From: Fictibacillus phosphorivorans
GTDB lineage: Bacteria; Bacillota; Bacilli; Bacillales; Fictibacillaceae
Direction: 5' to 3'
NCBI RefSeq assembly: GCF_001629705.1
Contig: NZ_CP015378.1
Span: forward strand, 310,001 to 374,000
Length of the DNA: 64,000 nt
Shown here piece after piece: positions 51,108 through 59,563 of this stretch. The notes beneath the pieces were generated by a model. It was not told the origin of the DNA and did no database searches. It saw only the letters and a program-made list of their open reading frames with translations. A program made the translations under genes and the position numbers. How positions within the stretch are numbered: the first letter of the stretch is position 1; each line of letters begins with the position of its first letter.

Positions 51108-51911
51108 ATGGAACCAGCATTATTACTTAACCAGTTAAAAGATGGAACTCTAGAGCCGAAGCATGCCTTTCCTCAGTTAGCTTCGAAAGTGAAATATCTT
51201 CTACTTCCTGAATCGGAACTTCGTATAAAAACAGATGAAGGAGAGGGGCCCGTTGTTTTTACAGATGCGGAAGCGGTACATGCCTTTCAAGCTCATTTGA
51301 ATACAAAGAGAACAGATGCATTGACTGTGTTGAAAACCACGTTACGAAATAAACAGCAACTACTTCTAATCAATCCTAATCATGAATCTATGGTGGTTCT
51401 TCGTAAAGATGATATGAAGCTTCTCATGAGGGAATATGCTATTAGAGAATTAAAAAAGCGTGGAGGAGCTAATATCCTTTTAACTGTGGAAGGACAGCTG
51501 AGATTTATTGAATTGCCCGATGGAGCTAAGGTCTTGCCTGTCTATCTAAGTGAAGCAGATGGAAAACAGGTGTACCCAGAGGATCATTGTTTGCCCCTTA
51601 GCTGGCATGATATTGTTGTGAATTGTAAAAAATACAACGCAGAAGCTGCTTTTCTCCAAATGGGTCATGAAGAACAAATTGGTCTTAATTATTCTTATTT
51701 AGATCAGTTAGAAGGTAAGAGTTGGGCGCATACCGCCACAAGTTGGGCTATGAAGCTTTGGTTTGCAGGCGCTTTTTTAGGACTTTTCATTAATTACTTC
51801 ATCGGTAATCTTAATGAATGGCTTATAGCTTTCTATCTTTGGTTCGGCATAATTATTTTTATCGTTGGATTCTTTTCAGCTCGAAAACGAGATAAAGTTA
51901 AAAAGAAATAA
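51108..51911 (+). CDS. Hypothetical protein with two C-terminal membrane helices
   Basis: The 267-residue protein has a large cytoplasmic N-terminal domain of about 200 residues, with weak resemblance to SseB-like folds (KVKYLLLPESELRIKTDEG). Two C-terminal helices (about 212-233 and 236-258) and a basic tail (ARKRDKVKKK) follow. The ATG at 51108 follows GGATGGGG. It lies between the toxin module and glnS; a link to type VII secretion is possible but unsupported. Confidence 0.55.
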   Translation: MEPALLLNQLKDGTLEPKHAFPQLASKVKYLLLPESELRIKTDEGEGPVVFTDAEAVHAFQAHLNTKRTDALTVLKTTLRNKQQLLLINPNHESMVVLRKDDMKLLMREYAIRELKKRGGANILLTVEGQLRFIELPDGAKVLPVYLSEADGKQVYPEDHCLPLSWHDIVVNCKKYNAEAAFLQMGHEEQIGLNYSYLDQLEGKSWAHTATSWAMKLWFAGAFLGLFINYFIGNLNEWLIAFYLWFGIIIFIVGFFSARKRDKVKKK

Positions 51912-51924
51912 TATACATACAAAA

Positions 51925-51957
51925 AAAGAAGGATCCAGCCGGATCCTTCTTTTTTTG
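51925..51957. terminator. Bidirectional terminator
   Basis: A 12-bp stem (AAAGAAGGATCC / GGATCCTTCTTT) with a 4-nt loop has A- and T-rich flanks and lies between converging genes. Confidence 0.93.
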
Positions 51958-51958
51958 T

Positions 51959-53620
51959 TTATAATTTAAACGAACTCTTCAACGAAACAATCTCATTAAA
52001 CACAATCTTTTCTTCTGATGTATGCTTTGGATCTACGTTGAAGTAGCCATGACGGAAGAACTGGAACTTATCTTGAGGTTTCGCGTCCTTCATGTTTGCT
52101 TCAATATATCCTTGTTTTACGATAAGAGAATCTTTGTTCACGTAGTCCAAGAATGTCTTGCCTTCACTATCTTCTTCTTTTTCCATATCTTCATCAGAGA
52201 TAAGTGGCTCATAGATACGGAACTCTGCAGGTACGGCTTGTGTCGCTTCTACCCAGTGAAGTGTACCTTTTACTTTACGGCCAGTGAAGCCTGAGCCGGA
52301 TTTCGTCTCCACATCGTACGTACAATGTAGTTCAACGACATTGCCGTTTTCATCTTTTATGAAATCTTCGCATTTAATGAAGTATGCATGCTTTAAGCGA
52401 ACTTCGTTTCCAGGGAATAGACGGAAGTACTTTTTCGGAGGATCCTCCATAAAGTCTTCACGCTCGATATAGATTTCACGAGAGAATGGAATCTGACGTG
52501 AACCCATTTCAGGATTTTCTGGGTTGATCTCAGCATCAAGCATTTCAACTTGTCCTTCAGGGTAGTTTGTGATGACCACTTTTAATGGATCAACAATACC
52601 CATCGTACGAGGTGCTTTTACTTTAAGATCTTCACGGATGAAGTGCTCAAGCATCGCTGTGTCCGTTACACCAGAACCTTTAGAAACACCAGCTGCTTTT
52701 ACAAACTCAACGATTGACTCAGGCGTGTAGCCTTTACGGCGTAGTCCAGAGATTGTTGGCATGCGAGGATCGTCCCATCCATCCACATAACCTTCATCTA
52801 CTAATTGTTTCAGTTTACGTTTACTCATTACTGTATTCGTTAACCCTAGGCGGCCAAATTCAATCTGCTGTGGCTGACTTTCCATCTCACACTCTTCCAC
52901 AACCCAGTTGTAAAGAGGACGTTGGTCTTCAAATTCTGTTGTACAAAGCGAATGTGTAACGCCTTCAATCGCATCCTCGATAGGATGAGCAAATGCATAC
53001 ATCGGATAGATGCACCACGTATCACCTGTATTGTGATGAGTTGCGTGAGAGACACGATAGATGACTGGATCACGTAAGTTAATGTTAGGTGAACTCATGT
53101 CGATCTTCGCACGAAGTACTTTTTGACCGTTCTGGAACTCGCCTTTACGCATGCGATCGAATAGATCTAAGTTCTCTTCTACAGAACGGTTGCGATAAGG
53201 GCTTTCTTTACCGGGCTCTTTCAACGTTCCGCGGTACTCACGAATCTCATCAGCCGTCAGATCATCCACATATGCTTTTCCTTTTTTAATTAAAAGCACA
53301 GCACGCGCATACATTTCTTCAAAGTAATCAGAAGCAAAGCGAAGGTTCTCCCATTCAAAACCAAGCCACTCAACGTCGTTCTTAATCGCATCAACGTATT
53401 CTTGGTCTTCTTTTAATGGGTTCGTATCATCAAAGCGCAGATTTGTTTCTCCGCCAAACTCATCCGCAAGTCCAAAGTTGATTACGATTGATTTTGCATG
53501 TCCAATATGAAGATATCCATTTGGTTCTGGAGGAAAACGAGTAACGATTTTCTTGTGTTTTCCGGATTCCAGATCGTTTTGGATGATTGTTTTAATAAAA
53601 TTAGAAGAACTATTCTCCAT
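51959..53620 (-). CDS. glnS: Glutaminyl-tRNA synthetase
   Basis: The 553-residue class I synthetase has the HIGH-type motif [12 protein letters not shown] (about 33-44) and the KMSKS-type loop [10 protein letters not shown] (about 269-278). Also present are the GlnRS signature [12 protein letters not shown] [13 protein letters not shown] and a C-terminal anticodon-binding beta-barrel domain (about 340-553). It charges tRNA-Gln directly. Most bacilli lack GlnRS and use GatCAB on misacylated Glu-tRNA-Gln, so this gene was probably acquired. It is monocistronic and stands alone here. Confidence 0.95.
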   Translation of the reverse strand: MENSSSNFIKTIIQNDLESGKHKKIVTRFPPEPNGYLHIGHAKSIVINFGLADEFGGETNLRFDDTNPLKEDQEYVDAIKNDVEWLGFEWENLRFASDYFEEMYARAVLLIKKGKAYVDDLTADEIREYRGTLKEPGKESPYRNRSVEENLDLFDRMRKGEFQNGQKVLRAKIDMSSPNINLRDPVIYRVSHATHHNTGDTWCIYPMYAFAHPIEDAIEGVTHSLCTTEFEDQRPLYNWVVEECEMESQPQQIEFGRLGLTNTVMSKRKLKQLVDEGYVDGWDDPRMPTISGLRRKGYTPESIVEFVKAAGVSKGSGVTDTAMLEHFIREDLKVKAPRTMGIVDPLKVVITNYPEGQVEMLDAEINPENPEMGSRQIPFSREIYIEREDFMEDPPKKYFRLFPGNEVRLKHAYFIKCEDFIKDENGNVVELHCTYDVETKSGSGFTGRKVKGTLHWVEATQAVPAEFRIYEPLISDEDMEKEEDSEGKTFLDYVNKDSLIVKQGYIEANMKDAKPQDKFQFFRHGYFNVDPKHTSEEKIVFNEIVSLKSSFKL

Positions 53621-53746
53621 CCCGTATCAAGCCTTTCCTTATATGTAAACTAAGATATACTTTACATTATAACAAAAATAAATTTCAACTAAACGTATTC
53701 TTTTAGGGATATGGAGATTATTTAACTAAGAAATGGTGGGATCAAC

Positions 53747-54676
53747 ATGAATGTCATTGACTTGCATTGTGATGCATTATTAAAATTTTGGGAAACGGAC
53801 GGCAGGCTCAGTTATGCGGATGCGCCACAGCTTGCTACAAATAAGAAACGACTGCAAAAGGGAAAAGTGAACGTTCAATTCTTTGCAATTTTTATAGAGC
53901 CCTTTATTCCTAGTGATCAAAAATTCCACTCTGCACTTCAGCAAGTGGATTATTTCTATAAAGAGGTTCTCGGTAAAAATTCAGAGATGAAGCATTTGAA
54001 GAATTGGCACGACTTTCAAACATTAAAGGATGGAGAAATCGGAGCAGTTTTGACGCTTGAAGGAGTAGATACGATTGGTGACGATCTTACGAAGTTAAGC
54101 ATCCTGCATCAACTCGGTGTTCTTTTGATCGGGTTAACATGGAATCATGCGAACCTTGCCGCTGATGGCGCTCAAGAACCGCGTGGAGCTGGTCTGACGA
54201 TGTTTGGAAAAGAGATCGTTGCTTTCAATAATAAACATAAGATCTTAACCGATGTGTCTCATTTATGTGATCGTGCTTTTTGGGATGTGATGGAGATTGC
54301 TGATTATCCGCTTGCCAGCCACTCTAATTCACGCGTACTGTGTGACCATCCGCGTAACCTGACGGATGAGATGGCAAAAGAAATGTTTAGTAAAGGTGGC
54401 GTGGTGCACGTTGTATATAACCCGCCATTTACGACGAATGAGGGTTCAGCAAGTATTAATGATTTAATCAAGCACATCGACCATTTTTGTGGACTTGGCG
54501 GAGTAAAACAGATCGGCCTCGGCTCTGATTTTGACGGCATCTCACAACTTATTACAGATTTAGAGGATGCATCTATGACTCAAAACTTAATCAATGAGTT
54601 GTTGAAGCATTATTCTGAAGAAGAAGTCCGTGGATTTGCGTCTCAGAACTTCCTGGATTTTATTTCCAAAATATAA
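53747..54676 (+). CDS. M19-family membrane-type dipeptidase
   Basis: The 309-residue zinc-dependent dipeptidase has DLHCDAL at the N-terminus (H and D zinc ligands), LTLEGVDTIG with the bridging glutamate, LASHSNSRVL (His), and GLGSDFDGI at the C-terminus. No signal peptide is visible, so it is cytoplasmic. It hydrolyses dipeptides, possibly including D-amino-acid-containing ones from wall turnover. Confidence 0.93.
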   Translation: MNVIDLHCDALLKFWETDGRLSYADAPQLATNKKRLQKGKVNVQFFAIFIEPFIPSDQKFHSALQQVDYFYKEVLGKNSEMKHLKNWHDFQTLKDGEIGAVLTLEGVDTIGDDLTKLSILHQLGVLLIGLTWNHANLAADGAQEPRGAGLTMFGKEIVAFNNKHKILTDVSHLCDRAFWDVMEIADYPLASHSNSRVLCDHPRNLTDEMAKEMFSKGGVVHVVYNPPFTTNEGSASINDLIKHIDHFCGLGGVKQIGLGSDFDGISQLITDLEDASMTQNLINELLKHYSEEEVRGFASQNFLDFISKI

Positions 54677-54690
54677 TTTGTAAGTAAAGG

Positions 54691-54740
54691 CTGGCATTCT
54701 AGCTGGAACAAATATGTTCAACTGGGATGTCGGTTTTTTA
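54691..54740 (+). terminator. Terminator of the dipeptidase gene
   Basis: A long imperfect stem joins CTGGCATTCTAG...GGAACA with TGTTCAACTGGGATGTCGG and is followed by TTTTTTAT. Confidence 0.75.
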
Positions 54741-54909
54741 TTTGGCGAAATATTTTAGTAGGCGCTTGCAACTAGCGTAAAATGCCACTAGCGATCATAA
54801 CCTCCGGTGATCTAGAAAACTTCTGCAAAAGCCCTCATCTTATGTTCTTCTTTTCTCTTAAACTTTCTCATAGCTTATAAAAGAATAACTAGTCGGAAGG
54901 AGTTTAGAT

Positions 54910-55593
54910 ATGTATTACAATCATCACGGTTTTCAAAATGTGGGCATCAGGCAACAAGACGATCTTACAACGATGAACCGCCTTATTGTAACAGGTGAAG
55001 GTTCTGTTTCTGCTGTTCCGGATACAGCTCTTCTTACAATAGGAGTCATTACAGAAAACCAAAATTTAAGCATGGCTCAAAAAGAGAATGCTGATAAAAC
55101 GACTTCTGTTATACAAACCCTTATGTCATTAGGTATTCCTCAAAGCGATATCCAAACGTCCAGTTTTCGTATCGAACCTCAATATAACTATGAAAATGGT
55201 CAGCAGCAATTTAGAGGATATCGTATAGAGCACCAGTTGCAGGTAACGATAAAGGATATTCGCCAGACAGGCCAGGCAATCGATCAAGCGGTAGAGAACG
55301 GAGCTAACTCTGTATCGTCCATTCAATTCACCGTTTCTAACCCTGATGCCTTTTATAATCAAGCATTGTCACTAGCTATTCAAAATGCTCAGCAAAAAGC
55401 GATTTCTATGGCAAGAGCCTTACAAGTTACACTGCGGCCAGTACCGATTATCATCCAAGAAGTATCTCAATTGTTACCACCTAGACCCGTTCCGTTTCAA
55501 GCTGTAATGTATGCGCAAAGTGCTGAAACACCTATACAGCCAGGGGAAAACAAGATTACAGCATCTGTAAAAATCCAGTATACGTATAATTAG
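54910..55593 (+). CDS. SIMPL-domain (DUF541) protein
   Basis: The 227-residue protein has the SIMPL pattern VTGEGSVSAVPDTALLTIGV (about 27-46) and IKDIRQTGQAIDQAVENGAN, common to periplasmic or cytoplasmic DUF541 proteins that form oligomers. No obvious signal peptide is present. AAGGAG precedes the ATG. The function is unknown; family members are linked to oxidative or membrane stress. Confidence 0.88.
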   Translation: MYYNHHGFQNVGIRQQDDLTTMNRLIVTGEGSVSAVPDTALLTIGVITENQNLSMAQKENADKTTSVIQTLMSLGIPQSDIQTSSFRIEPQYNYENGQQQFRGYRIEHQLQVTIKDIRQTGQAIDQAVENGANSVSSIQFTVSNPDAFYNQALSLAIQNAQQKAISMARALQVTLRPVPIIIQEVSQLLPPRPVPFQAVMYAQSAETPIQPGENKITASVKIQYTYN

Positions 55594-55609
55594 AAAGGAC
55601 AGGTACAAA

Positions 55610-55654
55610 TTGACAGTCTGATATGTTGCGTCTTATACTTAACCAAATGGTTAA
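55610..55654 (+). promoter_or_regulatory. ArsR-gene promoter with operator over the start codon
   Basis: TTGACA (55610-55615) and TATACT (55634-55639) are 18 nt apart. The inverted repeat TTAACCA-AA-TGGTTAA (55639-55654) overlaps the -10 and contains the ATG (55647). Transcription should begin near 55646, leaving almost no leader. Confidence 0.7.
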
Positions 55655-55976
55655 ATATAATGAAGAACATTTAAATGATGTATTTTCAGTTCTATCTGAT
55701 CCGACTCGGCGTACGATAATCGAGCAGCTTTCAAAAGGAGAAAGGAGTGTGCAAGAGTTAGCCCAGCCTTTTGATATGTCGCTGCCTGCGATCTCGAAGC
55801 ATTTGAAAGTTTTAGAGAATGCAGGTCTTGTCACACACCGAAAAGAGGGGCGCTATCGCTATTACGCGATACAGCCGGACGCAATGGACGGAGCATGTGA
55901 ATGGATCTCTACGCTTAAAGAGCTATGGACAAAATTTGAAGGTATGTTTTGCTGCAGCAAACAAAAGAAGCAGTAA
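55647..55976 (+). CDS. ArsR-family repressor
   Basis: The 109-residue winged-helix protein has FSVLSDPTRRTIIEQLSKGE, VQELAQPFDMSLPAISKHLKVL (recognition helix) and LVTHRKEGRYRYY (wing). A C-terminal CCSKQKKQ has two cysteines. It lies 23 nt before an ABC ATPase gene and probably represses the operon through the palindrome over its own start. The cysteines at the very end do not form the usual ArsR metal site, so the signal is unknown. Confidence 0.9.
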   Translation: MVKYNEEHLNDVFSVLSDPTRRTIIEQLSKGERSVQELAQPFDMSLPAISKHLKVLENAGLVTHRKEGRYRYYAIQPDAMDGACEWISTLKELWTKFEGMFCCSKQKKQ

Positions 55977-55999
55977 GACGTATGCTTGGAGTGTGAACA

Positions 56000-56926
56000 A
56001 TGGAAACGCAGCAAGAAATAATTAAGGTACAGAAACTAGTAAAGCGCTACGGAGACTTCACCGCTGTGGACGGAAGTGAGTTCTCTGTACATAATGGCGA
56101 GGTATTCGGTCTACTCGGCCCGAATGGAGCGGGAAAAACGACAACCCTTGAGATGTTAGTCGGTCTTCGCAAGCCAGATGAAGGAACGGCGATTGTTGGT
56201 GGATTTGATATTACAAAAGAGCTTGATAAAGTAAAAGAGGTCATCGGTGTACAGCTTCAATCTACCACTCTTTTTGAGCTCTTGACCGTAGATGAGATTC
56301 TTCATCTTTACGGGAGTTTTTACCGCGAACATATCTCGATTCCTGAATTGATTGATGACATGCTTTTAACAGAGAAAAAGAATAGCAGAATAAAAGGTTT
56401 GTCTGGTGGTCAGAAGCAGAGACTTGCGATTGCCCTTGCACTCGTGCACGATCCGCAGATTATTTTCTTGGACGAACCGACGACTGGTCTCGATCCACAA
56501 GCACGTCGTACGTTATGGGACATTATTTTACGTTTGAAGGAACGGGGCAAAACCGTTGTACTGACGACTCATTACATGGATGAAGCACACGTGTTATGTG
56601 ACCGTATCGCCATTATGGATCAAGGAAAGCTAATTGCTCTTGATACGCCTAGTGAACTCGTAAGAAATCTTCAGTCGGATAGCGCGGTTGAATTTAAGTT
56701 TAACGATGAAGTAAATATTGCTTTGTCAGAGATTGACGGAGTGAAGCAAGTGGGTAGTCAGAAAGATGTCCATGTTCTCTATACAGATGATCTTCAGAAA
56801 ACGTTAACGAGTTTAATCGCAATTGCTTCTGAAAAACAGCTGAAGCTTGTAGATCTACAAACGAGAACGGCAACACTTGAAGATGTGTTTATCCACATGA
56901 CAGGAAGAAGGTTAAGAGAAGGATGA
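56000..56926 (+). CDS. ABC-2-type exporter ATPase
   Basis: The 308-residue ATPase has Walker A (GPNGAGKTTT, about 40-49), signature LSGGQKQR (about 133-140), Walker B (IIFLDEPTTGLD) and the switch histidine (LTTHYMDEAH). The DrrA-like C-terminal extension (about 225-308) is typical of drug or lipid exporters. Its stop overlaps the permease start. Confidence 0.95.
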   Translation: METQQEIIKVQKLVKRYGDFTAVDGSEFSVHNGEVFGLLGPNGAGKTTTLEMLVGLRKPDEGTAIVGGFDITKELDKVKEVIGVQLQSTTLFELLTVDEILHLYGSFYREHISIPELIDDMLLTEKKNSRIKGLSGGQKQRLAIALALVHDPQIIFLDEPTTGLDPQARRTLWDIILRLKERGKTVVLTTHYMDEAHVLCDRIAIMDQGKLIALDTPSELVRNLQSDSAVEFKFNDEVNIALSEIDGVKQVGSQKDVHVLYTDDLQKTLTSLIAIASEKQLKLVDLQTRTATLEDVFIHMTGRRLREG

Positions 56927-58020
56927 GATCATACTATCTATTAACACTCGCTCAGCTTCGGATCTTCCTTAGAAACAGACAAGTACTGTTTTGGACCCTC
57001 GCATTTCCTATCGTTCTGATGGTCATGTTAGGTTCTTTCTTAGGAAACGGTAATGGCGTATCCATTACGGCAGCTGTTGTTGATCAGGATAAGAGTGAAC
57101 AGTCGAAGAACTTAGTGAAAGAAATGGAAAGAAACGAAGCGGTATCTCTTGAAAAAAGTTCAAACGAAAAAGATGTGTTAGATCAGTTAAAACAAGGTGA
57201 TTTAACGCTCGTTATTACTATTCCAAAAGGCTATGGTGAAAATCTAGCTGCCGGAAACAAAGCAGATCCGTTCAAACTGCCTGTTTATTATAATGAAACG
57301 AACATGGCGATGTCCCAAGTTGGACTTCAGCTTGTCGATAATGCGGTAGACACGATCAGTAAAAAATCTGTGAGCTATGAGCCTGTTGTTATAACAGAAT
57401 CAAAAGGGGTAGAAGCACTGAATCTTCGTTACATCGACTTCCTAGTACCTGGAATCGTGGCGATGATGATCATGAGCAATAACATGAACGGAGTGGCAGG
57501 CCAGATATCATCATGGCGTGAACGTGGAATCTTACGTCGTATGCAAGGAACAACACTTAAAGCCTCTACATTTATTGCAGCGCAGATTACAGCTCGTTTT
57601 ATGCTGAACGGTTTGCAAGCGATGATTGTATTAGCTGTCGCTTGGGCTGCGTTCGGCATTGAAGTGAGAGGTTCATGGTTAACCGTGATTGCGTTTGTTA
57701 CGCTTGGGACGTTAGCCTTTATGGCAATCGGCTTCATTATCGCAGGTATTGCCAAGACACCCGAGAGTGCGGGACCGATTGCTGGTTTTCTATCGTTTCC
57801 GATGCTGTTTTTAGGCGGTGTGTTCTTTCCGATACGAGACATGCCTGAGTTTTTACAGCCGTTCGTACAAATTTTACCGATTGCGCACTTAAGCCATGCT
57901 CTTCGTGAGACTATGAACGTTGGAGCTTCGTTCTTAGACCTCGGCATGGAAGCGATGATTCTAGGTGGCTGGTTGATCGGGGCATTCATTGTAGCGAGTT
58001 TCACATTTAAGTGGGAATAG
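56923..58020 (+). CDS. ABC-2-type exporter permease
   Basis: The 365-residue protein has an N-terminal membrane helix (about 20-42), a large external loop (about 43-170) and five further helices. These include the ABC-2 signature region FLSFPMLFLGGVFFPIRDMP (about 289-308). It forms the efflux channel with the preceding ATPase. It overlaps that gene by 4 nt, so the stoichiometry is coupled. Confidence 0.93.
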   Translation: MRSYYLLTLAQLRIFLRNRQVLFWTLAFPIVLMVMLGSFLGNGNGVSITAAVVDQDKSEQSKNLVKEMERNEAVSLEKSSNEKDVLDQLKQGDLTLVITIPKGYGENLAAGNKADPFKLPVYYNETNMAMSQVGLQLVDNAVDTISKKSVSYEPVVITESKGVEALNLRYIDFLVPGIVAMMIMSNNMNGVAGQISSWRERGILRRMQGTTLKASTFIAAQITARFMLNGLQAMIVLAVAWAAFGIEVRGSWLTVIAFVTLGTLAFMAIGFIIAGIAKTPESAGPIAGFLSFPMLFLGGVFFPIRDMPEFLQPFVQILPIAHLSHALRETMNVGASFLDLGMEAMILGGWLIGAFIVASFTFKWE

Positions 58021-58049
58021 ATTTAGCAGGAGAAAGAGGGGGAACAAAT

Positions 58050-58472
58050 ATGAATACACAAAATTATAAGAACCATGCAAGGATGCACCCTGTTTATCAT
58101 TATGTACTTTCTTTACTAGTACTTGGAGGGCTCATTGCAAGCATTGTTTATTTGGTTAAAGCAGAAGATAAGTTACTAGGCGTGATATTAATCGTGATGT
58201 CTCTTAGTCTGTTATTGACGTTTGCTTTACTTCGCATGTACCCATTAAAAGCTCAAGATCGGGCGATCCGTGCAGAAGAGAACTTACGCTATTACGTTTT
58301 AACAGGAAAGTTGTTGGATGGCAGACTTACAACAGGGCAGATCGTAGCCCTTCGATTCGCACCAGACGAGGAACTTCCCCTTTTGGCAGAGAAAGCAGCA
58401 ACTGAAAACTTGAAACCTAAGGAAATAAAACAAGCGATTACGAACTGGAAAGCGGATCATTATAGAATCTAA
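58050..58472 (+). CDS. DUF6526-type membrane protein
   Basis: The 140-residue protein has two membrane helices (about 16-35 and 42-62) and a cytoplasmic tail with RAEENLRYYVLTGKLLDGRL. GAGGGGG precedes the ATG at 58050. It follows the exporter permease closely and is probably the last gene of the ArsR-controlled operon. The function is unknown. Confidence 0.78.
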   Translation: MNTQNYKNHARMHPVYHYVLSLLVLGGLIASIVYLVKAEDKLLGVILIVMSLSLLLTFALLRMYPLKAQDRAIRAEENLRYYVLTGKLLDGRLTTGQIVALRFAPDEELPLLAEKAATENLKPKEIKQAITNWKADHYRI

Positions 58473-58479
58473 ACAAAAG

Positions 58480-58513
58480 GATGCAGGGGTTAAAGTCTCT
58501 GCGTCTTTTTATT
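58480..58513 (+). terminator. Terminator of the ArsR-ABC operon
   Basis: GATGCAGGG and CTCTGCGTC pair, with two G-U pairs, and are followed by TTTTTATTT. Confidence 0.85.
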
Positions 58514-58937
58514 TGCAATTCTATTAAAATATGGGAATTAATCTCTTCAATTATTATTTGAGAATACAATTCAACGTTTTAAATTAAAGGTAATTTTGTA
58601 GTATAAAAGGGAGAGGGGAAGACATGCGATAAAATATTTCGGGACTTTAATCATGGTTATAAGGATTCAAAATTCGATAAAAGATGAGATAGTTATTGAA
58701 ATATCGTGTAAAAATATGGTAGTAATTGGTTTGGGTAGAAAATATTCCGTTGCTCTAACATCACTCATATCAAGGTTTTTAGTAGTGATAAGTAAATAGT
58801 ATCAAAAATTTACAAATTTATGGTTTCGTTATTTCCATAATAGGGCAAATATAGGTGTATTTATCCATTTCTAATTAGAAGCAACCGATCTCAAAGATCG
58901 TTGTTTATAAATTTAAAAAGATAAGGGAGAGAAGAAA
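58514..58937 (+). other. Long AT-rich region before the type VII secretion genes
   Basis: These 424 bp contain no convincing gene; the one ATG behind a good ribosome site (GGGAGAGGGGAAG, 58610-58622) meets a stop after two codons. A hairpin AACCGATCT-CAA-AGATCGTT (about 58884-58904) lies 30 nt before the EsxA ribosome site and may influence its expression. A promoter must lie here but was not pinned down. Confidence 0.45.
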
Positions 58938-59231
58938 ATGTCAGGAATTATTCGCGTTACACCAGCAGAACTAGTAGATATGTCAGGTCGTTACTCTAAT
59001 GAAAGTAGCCAAGTAGGAGAACAAGTATCACGTTTGAATTCAATGATCAGCCAATTAGAAGGTATGTGGGAAGGGGAAGCAAGTAAAGCTTTCAGCCAAC
59101 AATACGAAGCATTAAAGCCATCTTTCCTTCAAATGCAACAGTTACTTGAAGATATCTCAGCTCAACTTAACAACACATCTAGAGCTCTAGAAGACGCTGA
59201 TAACCAAATCGCAAGCCAAATTAGAGGGTAA
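58938..59231 (+). CDS. esxA: WXG100 protein EsxA/YukE
   Basis: The 97-residue helical hairpin has the W-E-G motif at the turn (QLEGMWEGEASKAF, about 40-53). It is the small secreted protein and co-substrate that defines type VII secretion systems, exported as a dimer. The ribosome site is GGGAGAG. A hairpin follows it, before yukD. Confidence 0.95.
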   Translation: MSGIIRVTPAELVDMSGRYSNESSQVGEQVSRLNSMISQLEGMWEGEASKAFSQQYEALKPSFLQMQQLLEDISAQLNNTSRALEDADNQIASQIRG

Positions 59232-59263
59232 GCTTTTTAACTTTTGGTTTTTTGTTTTATGGG

Positions 59264-59298
59264 GGCGCCTTCTTTATTAAAGGCGCTCTTCATTTTTT
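59264..59298 (+). terminator. Attenuator between esxA and yukD
   Basis: GCGCCTT (59265-59271) and AAGGCGC (59280-59286) flank an 8-nt loop and are followed by TCTTCATTTTTT. Partial termination would make EsxA more abundant than the machine components. Confidence 0.75.
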
Positions 59299-59310
59299 GA
59301 GGTGATGATT

Positions 59311-59550
59311 ATGTACATTGAAGTTACCGTGGATTTGAAAAATTATACAGGGGAAGCCTTTGACCTTCGACTTTCAAACTTCCATACTGTAAAAAAAGTG
59401 ATAGATATCGTTTGGCAAACAAAAGAAATTGACCTTCCGCCTAGAGACGGTTACTGGGTACGTGTGCCAAATAAAAATATTGTACTCTCGGGAAACCAAA
59501 AACTAATAGAGAGTGGAATATTGACAGGTGATCGTTTTGAAATTCTTTGA
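59311..59550 (+). CDS. yukD: Ubiquitin-like type VII secretion protein YukD/EsaB
   Basis: The 79-residue ubiquitin-fold protein is the same length as YukD. It has YIEVTVDLKNYTGEAFDLRL at the start and ESGILTGDRFEIL at the end. It is an essential cytoplasmic accessory of Bacillus-type T7SS. The ATG at 59311 follows GAGGTGATG; in-frame ATGs nearer that site are rejected. Confidence 0.92.
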   Translation: MYIEVTVDLKNYTGEAFDLRLSNFHTVKKVIDIVWQTKEIDLPPRDGYWVRVPNKNIVLSGNQKLIESGILTGDRFEIL

Positions 59551-59563
59551 GGGGGTCTAAGCA

